Shown piece by piece: positions 1 through 4,914 of a DNA stretch of 5,100 nt (positions are counted from its first letter, which is position 1; every line of letters begins with the position of its first letter). Both the position numbers and the translations under genes were made by a program. The DNA lies in the NCBI GenBank assembly GCA_004552115.1, contig SFPH01000267.1, forward strand, positions 1 to 5,100, read 5' to 3'. Source of the stretch: Bacteroidales bacterium. GTDB lineage: Bacteria > Bacteroidota > Bacteroidia > Bacteroidales > UBA932. Under the pieces are notes generated by a model that did no database searches, was not told where the DNA came from, and worked only from the letters and a program-made list of their open reading frames with translations.

Positions 1-420
1 TTCAACGGCATTGATCATATAATGTCTGATTCTGCCGAGGGTGGCATCGTCAATGTCATTGTCAAGGATGATGAGCTTGGAGCTCTTGATTCTGACTTCA
101 GCCGCAGGGTCAATGAGGCGGACGCAGTCCACGGCGGATGCGGCTCTCTGGTCGAACTGGCCCGGGAGATATTCAATGGCAATGTATTTCTTGCCCTCGA
201 GGTCGCAGGTGTCGGTGACGCTGTCGGTGACAATCTCGCCGAAGACGCCATAGCGGCTCTTCTCAAGGAGCTCCGGAGTGAAGCCGAAGAGGTCATAGAC
301 GTTCAGCAGGCGGAGCGTTGTCAGCCGGAGCTGGAGGTTCTCGTTCAGTTCTGCCTTGAGGCTTGCTGCCTCTACCTGAAATTCAGGATGTTTTTCTACG
401 AAAATGCGGTAATTCTGCAT
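1..420 (-). CDS. purL: Phosphoribosylformylglycinamidine synthase, N-terminal part (runs off the left edge)
   Basis: PurL (FGAM synthase) converts FGAR, glutamine and ATP to FGAM in the fourth step of de novo purine synthesis in the cytoplasm. Only the first 140 residues are present, from an ATG at 420-418, in frame to base 1. The protein begins MQNYRIFVEKHPEFQVEA and continues with RLLNVYDLFGF, a YLPGQFDQRAASAVDCVRLI stretch and a KSSKLIILDND segment. I recognise these as the N-terminal PurS-like and linker region of the large single-chain PurL of Bacteroidetes, normally over 1,200 residues. Catalytic ATP-binding and glutaminase domains lie outside the window. It is downstream of purE on the same strand with a 214-bp gap holding a hairpin and a tandem repeat. 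No Shine-Dalgarno sequence is evident, as is common in this phylum. The start is supported by the family N-terminus. An opposite-strand open frame covers the same bases and is a shadow. Confidence 0.93.
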   Translation of the reverse strand, partial: MQNYRIFVEKHPEFQVEAASLKAELNENLQLRLTTLRLLNVYDLFGFTPELLEKSRYGVFGEIVTDSVTDTCDLEGKKYIAIEYLPGQFDQRAASAVDCVRLIDPAAEVRIKSSKLIILDNDIDDATLGRIRHYMINAVE

Positions 421-465
421 ATCAGTATGTTGTGTTGCTGTTTGTTCTTTATTTTGCGCCGGGAG

Positions 466-559
466 GGCGTTTATATTGATTGCGGCGCTCGTGTTGATTG
501 GCGGCGCTCATATCGAAAGGCGGCGCTGACATTGATTGGCGGCGTTTATATTGAAAATA
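466..559. repeat. Tandem repeat of five ~19-bp units upstream of purL
   Basis: Units begin with GGCG at 466, 484, 503, 522 and 541, so the period is 18 then 19, 19 and 19. The consensus is roughly GGCGCTnnTATTGATTGGC. The first and last units share GGCGTTTATATTGA, while the three middle ones carry GGCGCT. The array ends about 46 bp upstream of the purL start and begins just after the terminator-like hairpin. The period is not a multiple of three and any reading frame through it is very short, so coding is unlikely. It could be a set of operator sites or a slippage-prone repeat; the sequence does not decide. Confidence 0.85.
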
Positions 560-612
560 AAAAGCAGGTGGCGCATTCTCCGGTAGTCATTCGACTCCCT
601 GAACACGCCACC
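553..612 (-). terminator. Probable intrinsic terminator or attenuator after purE
   Basis: Read on the minus strand, GGTGGCG (612-606) pairs with CGCCACC (573-567). The stem continues inward through two G-T pairs and TTC/GAA. An inner hairpin AGTC-GAAT-GACT closes the structure, with small internal loops. The 3' arm is followed by TGCTTTTTATTTTC (566-553), a U-rich tail. It starts about 22 bp after the purE stop, the usual place for a terminator. If it works fully, purL needs its own promoter; if leaky, it is an attenuator between the two purine genes. Confidence 0.7.
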
Positions 613-634
613 GCATATTTCCAATTGCCTATCA

Positions 635-1102
635 TCAGATTTCCGCGTCCAATACCTTCTGTGTCTGTTTCTTCCGGAACTCCTCAAGCTTGGCCGCAAG
701 GTCCTCATATTTTATCGCAAGCATCTGCACGGCAAGCAGTGCCGCATTCTTTGCTCCATTGATGGCAACCGTTGCCACCGGTATTCCGCCGGGCATCTGG
801 ACAATCGAAAGCAGCGAATCCAGGCCTCCCATCATCTGAGTTCTGATCGGCACTCCGATTACAGGCACCGTTGTCAGGCCCGCAATGACGCCGGCCACGT
901 GCGCCGCACCACCTGCTCCCGCAATAATCACGTCAATGCCATTGGCCTTGGCCGACCTTGCATATTCAAACATCAGGTCCGGTGTCCTGTGTGCGCTTAT
1001 GACCCGTTTCTCATACGGCACTCCAAAAGCGTCAAGTGTCTCCACGGCGGCTGACATCACATCGTAGTCGCTGGTGGATCCCATTAAAATCGCTACTTTC
1101 AT
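635..1102 (-). CDS. purE: N5-carboxyaminoimidazole ribonucleotide mutase (PurE)
   Basis: PurE interconverts N5-CAIR and CAIR in de novo purine synthesis; it works in the cytoplasm, normally as an octamer. The 155-residue protein has the nucleotide-binding loop MGSTSD (7-12), the active-site SAHRTP (36-41, catalytic His38), the glycine-rich AGAGGAAH (61-68) and the LDSLLSIVQMPGGIPVATVA segment (94-113). Length and motifs fit the bacterial class I mutase rather than the class II AIR carboxylase. The ATG at 1102-1100 places the hydrophobic KVAIL strand directly after the start methionine, as in the family. No PurK is visible nearby. Transcription probably starts from the minus-strand promoter at 1269-1299, giving a leader of about 160 nt. 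purL lies downstream on the same strand after a terminator-like hairpin. Local GC is high (about 62% by hand count over 901-960). Confidence 0.96.
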   Translation of the reverse strand: MKVAILMGSTSDYDVMSAAVETLDAFGVPYEKRVISAHRTPDLMFEYARSAKANGIDVIIAGAGGAAHVAGVIAGLTTVPVIGVPIRTQMMGGLDSLLSIVQMPGGIPVATVAINGAKNAALLAVQMLAIKYEDLAAKLEEFRKKQTQKVLDAEI

Positions 1103-1167
1103 AATTATAGTCTGTTCGTTATAGGCTGCTCCGAGGGCAGGGCAAAGGTCTGCAGGATAAGGCGGAT

Positions 1168-1218
1168 GGCTTCCGGACAGGACTCAGCCAATCATTCCAA
1201 ACATAAACCCGGGAAGCC
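1168..1218 (-). other. Inverted repeat in the purE leader
   Basis: GGCTTCCGG (1168-1176) and CCGGGAAGCC (1209-1218) are complementary with one bulged base. They would close a stem of about nine pairs over a 32-nt loop inside the predicted purE 5' leader. The rest of the leader (1103-1262) has no gene, only ORFs of about ten codons or fewer. I do not recognise a known riboswitch in it. Confidence 0.4.
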
Positions 1219-1268
1219 GGTCATTATCTCAAATCACCAAGATTCCGGCGCCGCTCTCCAAAGCGTCG

Positions 1269-1299
1269 CAAAGTTACGAAATTTTTCTCTGTTCCCAAT
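1269..1299 (-). promoter_or_regulatory. Bacteroidetes-type promoter for purE
   Basis: On the minus strand ATTG (1299-1296) is followed by exactly 19 bases and then TAACTTTG (1276-1269). This matches the primary sigma-factor consensus of Bacteroidetes, TTTG-N19-21-TAnnTTTG, with one mismatch in the -33 box. Transcription would begin near 1262, leaving roughly 160 nt before the purE ATG. It is the best promoter match I found in the window. Confidence 0.75.
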
Positions 1300-1454
1300 C
1301 AAGCAGGCAATATCTTATCGAAGAATTTTTGACAACTTCCCCAAACCGGGAAATTGCCTTTTCCGACGGCATCAGCGTGAATAAAATGCGGCAATTCCGG
1401 ACAATTCTGCGTCGCCCATTATCGGGCAAACAGAAGTGTGGGTGCCGAGGCAAC
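1300..1454. other. Intergenic stretch with no gene found
   Basis: This lies between the purE promoter and the first repeat module. Open frames here are short and resemble no family I know. The only structure noticed is a short inverted pair, AATTGCC near 1352 and GGCAATT near 1390, and TTCCC/GGGAA near 1336-1351. Both are weak and could be chance. Confidence 0.5.
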
Positions 1455-1807
1455 AGTCCCGGTTTCGTGACATTCATTTGGATAAAGACATGCCATTCTA
1501 AGGCCCTGTAGGGCATCCAGGGTGTCCCAATGGAAAGGAATTGTGTCCATCTGCACCGCCTCATAAGGCATCTCCGCGATGCGGGATAAACAGGCCTTCA
1601 GAACATAGCCTCATATCTTGAATGGATATATTTTGAGTAATTAGATGTGTACTTGGACTGTTTGGCGTCATCGCAGCCGGAATGTACGCCCTCCGGCTGC
1701 TCAAAGCAGGCTGCGCGAGCTCCGCCGTTGGCTCGCTCCGCCCGCTTTGTGACGGCTTCCGTGCTTGGTCCTTTCACATTTAGATAATTATTCCGGCGAC
1801 GGTGACA
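1455..1807. repeat. Dispersed repeat module, copy 1
   Basis: This non-coding module recurs in direct orientation at 3492-3859. It has four parts: a 107-bp segment (1455-1561) with one mismatch to copy 2; a diverged middle with indels (1562-1671); an 89-bp core (1672-1760) with three mismatches; and a diverged tail to 1807. The core contains a 9-bp perfect hairpin, GCAGCCGGA 1673-1681 with TCCGGCTGC 1692-1700. A second nested hairpin follows: CAAAGC 1702-1707 with GCTTTG 1744-1749, around GCGAGC 1715-1720 with GCTCGC 1731-1736. The first segment carries a looser hairpin (1473-1534) related to the arrays downstream. A minus-strand frame through the core is kept in both copies but is broken between them by a one-base indel near 1618, so I treat the module as structured DNA or RNA rather than a gene. 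From memory, similar strings occur as small hypothetical ORFs in Bacteroidales genomes; this was not checked. Confidence 0.85.
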
Positions 1808-1835
1808 TCATTGATATAGTCTGCAAACCAAATTC

Positions 1836-1997
1836 TCGTGACATTCACCTGGCCGGCCGACCTGCCCCAGAAGGCCCTGTAGGGCATATTGCCCGGCCAG
1901 GTGGCATCAAGAAGTGTTCACCTGGCCGGCAAAAATTCAAAAACCTGCCTCTGAGGTATCTGTAGCGGGGGTACCCCCGGCCAGGTGAATGTCACGA
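1836..1997. repeat. Nested hairpin array A
   Basis: A perfect 21-bp inverted repeat (1836-1856 with 1977-1997) encloses a second pair, so the motif CACCTGGCCGG occurs four times in alternating orientation: 1846-1856 forward, 1893-1903 reverse, 1919-1929 forward and 1977-1987 reverse. It can fold as two successive hairpins or as one long outer stem. The first loop holds AAGGCCCTGTAGGGCAT (1871-1887), which is also present in both repeat modules at 1500-1516 and 3537-3553. The outer arms begin TCGTGACATTCA, also shared with the modules. Array B (3930-4082) has the same layout with different stem bases. Nothing here reads as a gene. Confidence 0.9.
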
Positions 1998-2361
1998 AGG
2001 CATAGTAGCCGGATTATACGTTCTACTGCAGCTATGCTTCAAGCGTTGCGAGTTCTCGCCATAAGGCTCTCCCCGCACTTGACTTTAGCCTCGGGTACTC
2101 TCTAGACTTATCTGCATTTCACGAAGGTGCACCTGCGTGCCTTAAAATACACCTTATGCAGATAAGAACCCTGTCTGGAATATATAGAAGGAAGATTGTG
2201 CTCAAACAGCAGCATATAAACTAAACGTCTTCGCATTGCAGTATTGCCTCAAGGCGATAGATGAATTACCTATGATAGAACAATCCTCGCCACAATGTAT
2301 GTGGGGCCATGTCTGCTCACTGATCATTGTTTACGGAAGTAGTGATGTGTTAATTATTTTG
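1998..2361. other. Gene-free stretch with small inverted repeats
   Basis: No gene was found. A plus-strand frame stays open from before 2000 to a stop near 2104 but has no convincing start or family; I suspect it belongs to the same widespread repeat DNA as the modules. The stretch contains a perfect palindromic hairpin GCGAG-TT-CTCGC (2048-2059) and the inverted repeat at 2107-2166. Bases 2167-2361 are more AT-rich and show nothing I can name before the promoter region of the lipoprotein gene. Confidence 0.5.
2107..2166. repeat. Inverted repeat with 11-bp perfect arms
   Basis: CTTATCTGCAT (2107-2117) is the exact complement of ATGCAGATAAG (2156-2166). Inside, AAGGTG (2124-2129) can pair with CACCTT (2150-2155), nearly abutting the outer arm on the right side, and GGTGCACC (2126-2133) is itself palindromic. 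The minus strand of the left arm reads TTCGTGAAATGCAG, close to the TTCGTGACATTCA flank of the hairpin arrays, so it may be a distant or degraded family member. It could also act as a factor-independent hairpin, but there is no T-run. Confidence 0.6.
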
Positions 2362-2370
2362 TATCTTCGC
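2362..2370 (+). promoter_or_regulatory. Possible -7 element for the lipoprotein gene
   Basis: TATCTTCGC (2362-2370) resembles the Bacteroidetes TAnnTTTG -7 box with one change. No good TTTG is found at the expected 19-21 bp upstream, so the match is partial. Transcription would start near 2377, leaving a leader of about 65 nt before the ATG at 2442. Confidence 0.35.
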
Positions 2371-2441
2371 AATGCTAGTGATAAATGCTTTTGAAAAGCA
2401 TCAGAAAATCAAAGAAGAAAGTACAATAAAACTGTTTTGCC

Positions 2442-3209
2442 ATGAAAAAGATTATGTATCTATTCTCATTATTGACACTGACCTCTTGTGCGGTAGCTTT
2501 CCAGCAGATTGCCTCAATTTCGTCTCCACAGATGCAGTTGGCAGATGACGGGCATTTCGCTTACAGTGAGAACGATATCGTTGTTGATTATAATTTCTGG
2601 GCGCCAAGTGGCAAGATGAGTTTTGTCATTACAAATAATCTTGAGAGTGATGTCTATGTGGATTTGGGCAGATCTTTCCTCGTTGTGAACGGTATGACAT
2701 TCGATTATTTCCAGAACAGGACATATTCCTCCAATTCATCTGAAACTAGCTTGTCCGGCAGGGGAGTCGAATATAAGGAGAAAGAAGGAGTGTGGATCCC
2801 TGCTCATTCTTCACGCCGTTTCTGCGAATTCACGCTTATGGATGCCCCATACCGCCAATGTGGATTTGCGCGCAATCCATCCAAGGACGAAGACATGACT
2901 CTCAGCTTTACGGAAAAGGACAGTCCTTATGCATTTGACAATGTTCTGATGCTGGTAGTGAACGGCATAGACCGCAGGGTTGTAAACTCCTTCTATGTTT
3001 CAAGCCTGACCAATATCCAGCAAGATGAAACCTATCTGGACAAGAATGTCGAGTACTGCGACGGTACAAAAGGCTCAGAGACTGTACGCATTTACAAGTT
3101 CCGTTCTGCCAACAGATTCTTCATTAACTATGACTATGATTCCCGGCAGAAAAGTGACGCTGACGATGATCGTACTAAGAGAAAGTTCAGCCGCTTTCTG
3201 GGAATATAG
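2442..3209 (+). CDS. Predicted lipoprotein of unknown function
   Basis: This is a 255-residue protein with a lipoprotein signal: MKK, a hydrophobic core (residues 5-14) and the lipobox LTSC with Cys16 as the predicted lipidation site. It should sit in the cell envelope. No obvious negatively charged surface-export signal follows the cysteine, so inner leaflet versus surface is open. The mature part looks beta-rich: a DIVVDYNFWAPSGKMSFVI stretch (45-63), NNLESDVYVDLGRSFLVVNG (65-84) with DYFQNRTYSS after it, SPYAFDNVLMLVVNG (161-175), and a charged C-terminal tail (DADDDRTKRK). I recognise the general type as a hypothetical protein recurrent in Bacteroidales but cannot name a domain or function. 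It is alone on the plus strand between two direct repeat modules. It is more AT-rich than its surroundings (about 43% GC over 2641-2700, against about 62% over 901-960 in purE), which may mean acquisition. There is a purine-rich AAAGAAGAAAG but it lies too far upstream to be a normal RBS. Confidence 0.85.
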   Translation: MKKIMYLFSLLTLTSCAVAFQQIASISSPQMQLADDGHFAYSENDIVVDYNFWAPSGKMSFVITNNLESDVYVDLGRSFLVVNGMTFDYFQNRTYSSNSSETSLSGRGVEYKEKEGVWIPAHSSRRFCEFTLMDAPYRQCGFARNPSKDEDMTLSFTEKDSPYAFDNVLMLVVNGIDRRVVNSFYVSSLTNIQQDETYLDKNVEYCDGTKGSETVRIYKFRSANRFFINYDYDSRQKSDADDDRTKRKFSRFLGI

Positions 3210-3246
3210 ATTACACAAAATTGCGTCAATATATGGACGCATCTAT
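3206..3246 (+). terminator. Possible terminator hairpin after the lipoprotein gene
   Basis: TGCGTC (3222-3227) and GACGCA (3236-3241) form a perfect 6-bp stem with an 8-nt loop. ATAGAT (3206-3211) and ATCTAT (3241-3246) could extend it. It overlaps the stop codon and begins right where a terminator is expected, but no T-run follows, so efficiency is doubtful. Confidence 0.35.
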
Positions 3247-3263
3247 GAAATCATATCCACGAC

Positions 3264-3412
3264 CTAGAGGAAGATGAGAAACCATGCTTATCTCCTCCTC
3301 GGAAAGTTTCCACCATCTTCTGACGTTCACGGACTGGGGTAGCTCCGTTGAGGTAGAAGTTATCCGTGATTCCGGCAACTTCCATCTCACTGCGTGCTAT
3401 TTGCAAGAAAAT
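3264..3412 (-). pseudogene. Remnant of a SNF2-family helicase (C-terminal helicase motif region)
   Basis: The minus strand reads LIF, then LQIARSEMEVAGI, then YLNGATPVRERQKMVETF and GGDK. This matches the SNF2/RAD54 helicase C-terminal domain around motif IV to V, where proteins typically read LIFSQF...EMEAAGI..YLDGSTP..ERQ..V..F..GD..VFLISLKAGG. Here SQF and several following residues are missing after LIF. After GGDK a one-base shift is needed to continue into FLIFL, where FLISL is expected, and this then hits a TAG at 3266-3264. Only about 50 residues of a protein of several hundred or more remain, with no start codon in context, so it is a decayed fragment. It ends just before the second repeat module. 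The assignment rests on motif recognition by eye; function is lost in any case. Confidence 0.7.
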
Positions 3413-3491
3413 AAGTGAACCGGCTTAATACCAGTACATTATGGCATTGCCCTTCTTTTGTTGCAATTTGTCCATCACCTTATTCAGCAAA

Positions 3492-3859
3492 AGTCCCGGT
3501 TTCGTGACATTCATTTGGACAAAGACATGCCATTCTAAGGCCCTGTAGGGCATCCAGGGTGTCCCAATGGAAAGGAATTGTGTCCATCTGCACCGCCTAC
3601 CTGCCCCGGCAAGCATCTCCATGGCGCGCGATAAACAGGCATTTAGACTTAAGCCTCATTCTTGGACGGGTGGATGCTGAGTAACTAGATGTGTACTTGG
3701 CAGGTCTGGCGTCAACGCAGCCGGAATATACGTCCTCCGGCTGCTCAAAGCAGGCTGCGCGAGCTCCGCCGTTGGCTCGCTTCGCCCGCTTTGTGACGGC
3801 TTCCTGGCATGGATCTTTAACATTGAGATAGTTTCTCCGCCGGCGGCGCCGTCGTGACA
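3492..3859. repeat. Dispersed repeat module, copy 2
   Basis: This is a direct-orientation partner of the module at 1455-1807. The first 107 bp (3492-3598) differ at a single base (C3520 for T1483). The middle carries a net 7-bp insertion relative to copy 1. The 89-bp core (3716-3804) differs at three positions, all outside the paired arms of its two hairpins (GCAGCCGGA 3717-3725 with TCCGGCTGC 3736-3744; CAAAGC 3746-3751 with GCTTTG 3788-3793). The tail is GC-rich and arginine-coding on the minus strand, which creates an accidental ORF of 87 codons ending at 3597. It lies immediately before hairpin array B, just as copy 1 lies before array A. Confidence 0.85.
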
Positions 3860-3929
3860 AAGGAACGCCTGGCTGCCAAGCGTTATACTATCATGCAGAC
3901 GAATATCAGGCAGACCGAGATACGGCCAC

Positions 3930-4082
3930 TTCGTGCAAATCACCTGACAGTGGAGACCCTGCCACAGATACTTGTGGGCATAGTGTCACTGTCAGGTCAT
4001 CTCGTTTTGGCGTCACCTGACAGCCGGGGTACTCCCACACGTATCCGTAGTGGCATATTGACTGTCAGGTGATTTGCACGAA
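3930..4082. repeat. Nested hairpin array B
   Basis: A perfect 22-bp inverted repeat (3930-3951 with 4061-4082) encloses two hairpins. The stem ACCTGACAGTG pairs at 3942-3952 with 3987-3997, and TCACCTGACAG pairs at 4013-4023 with 4062-4072. The motif therefore occurs four times, forward, reverse, forward, reverse, as in array A. Loops contain shared text such as GGCATA before the reverse arms and a GTATCCGTAG / GATACTTGTGG type core with its own CCAC/GTGG stem. Outer arms begin TTCGTGCAAATCA. It ends 72 bp beyond the exonuclease stop, so it could also end that transcript. Confidence 0.9.
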
Positions 4083-4154
4083 CAACCACGCTGAAAATCC
4101 CGCCTGGATGAAATACACGAGCAGTCGCGCTGAACAGATGAATGCCGTCCAGAC

Positions 4155-4907
4155 CTACAAATCCATCACCAGCTCCACGGGGCAGTGGTCGGAACCGAAA
4201 ATCTCATCGTGAATGCAGGCGGAGGAAATCCTCCCGCGCAGGCTCTCGGAAACTATGAAGTAGTCGATACGCCAGCCGATGTTCTTCTCGCGGGCCTTGA
4301 AGCGGTAGGACCACCAGGAATACTGAACCTTGTCGGGATTGAGCGCACGCCACGTGTCCACGAACCCGGCACCGAGCCAATCGGAAAATTTTCCGCGTTC
4401 CTCATCAGTGAAACCTGAATTGCGACGGTTGGAGGCAGGGTTCTTCAGGTCAATCTCCTGGTGGGCCACATTCAGGTCGCCACAGACAATGACCCCCTTC
4501 TTCTCCGCGAGTCCGCACAAATAAGTGCGGAAATCATCATCCCAACGCATTCTGTAATCCAGGCGGCGAAGTTCCTCCTGGGAATTCGGGACATATACGC
4601 AGACAAGGTAGAAGTCATTCATTTCCAATGTAATAACCCTTCCTTCATGGTCATGTTCATCTATCCCGATACCGTATCGCACGGAAAGAGGCTCCAGACG
4701 GGTAAACACCGCCGTCCCTGAATAGCCCTTCTTGTCCGCATAATTCCAATAAGACTTGTATCCCTCGAACTGAAGGTCCAGCTGGCCCTCCTGCATCTTG
4801 GTCTCCTGAATGCAGAAGAAATCAGCGTCCAGAGAGCGGAACACATCTCCGAAGCCCTTTCCTGCACAGGCACGCAGCCCATTTACATTCCACGAAATAA
4901 ACTTCAT
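4155..4907 (-). CDS. xth: Exodeoxyribonuclease III / AP endonuclease
   Basis: This Mg-dependent nuclease of the EEP (Xth/ExoA/APE1) family cleaves DNA at abasic sites and degrades 3' ends in base-excision repair. The 250-residue protein starts [13 protein letters not shown], with Asn7 of the WNVNG motif. CIQETK (32-37) carries the metal ligand Glu35; CGDLNVAH (142-149) has Asp144 and Asn146; WRIDYF (212-217) follows; and GSDHCPV (238-244) holds the catalytic Asp240-His241 pair. All expected active-site residues are present and the length is normal for the ExoA type. I chose ATG 4907-4905 because it gives the standard family N-terminus; a TTG five codons upstream overlaps the cysS stop and is unlikely. 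It starts seven bases after cysS, so the two are probably cotranscribed. The symbol could equally be written exoA. Confidence 0.95.
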   Translation of the reverse strand: MKFISWNVNGLRACAGKGFGDVFRSLDADFFCIQETKMQEGQLDLQFEGYKSYWNYADKKGYSGTAVFTRLEPLSVRYGIGIDEHDHEGRVITLEMNDFYLVCVYVPNSQEELRRLDYRMRWDDDFRTYLCGLAEKKGVIVCGDLNVAHQEIDLKNPASNRRNSGFTDEERGKFSDWLGAGFVDTWRALNPDKVQYSWWSYRFKAREKNIGWRIDYFIVSESLRGRISSACIHDEIFGSDHCPVELVMDL

Positions 4908-4914
4908 CGCAAAC

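Noticed and set aside
22..762. Plus-strand open frame of 246 codons at the left end
   Set aside because: It runs antisense through purL, the intergenic repeat and the end of purE; its translation is low-complexity and resembles no family, while the opposite strand is clearly PurL and PurE.
1274..1564. Minus-strand ORFs at 1274-1564 and 3425-3622 with a common N-terminal half
   Set aside because: The similarity is just the near-identical 107-bp DNA repeat; past the repeat the two translations are unrelated.
1455..3859. Composite insertion sequence
   Set aside because: The flanking modules encode no transposase, lack evident terminal inverted repeats at their ends, and I could not identify a target-site duplication.
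3597..3860. Minus-strand ORF with an arginine-rich start in repeat copy 2, partly conserved in copy 1
   Set aside because: The shared frame covers only the hairpin core and is broken between copies by a one-base indel near 1618 and 3653; the changes in the core follow the predicted stems, not codon positions.
1836..4082. CRISPR array or integron attC sites
   Set aside because: Arms alternate in orientation rather than being direct repeats with uniform spacers, there is no cas gene or integrase, and I saw no RYYYAAC-type attC core pair.
4185..4721. Plus-strand ORFs opposite the exonuclease gene
   Set aside because: Antisense shadows of a complete gene with all catalytic motifs intact.
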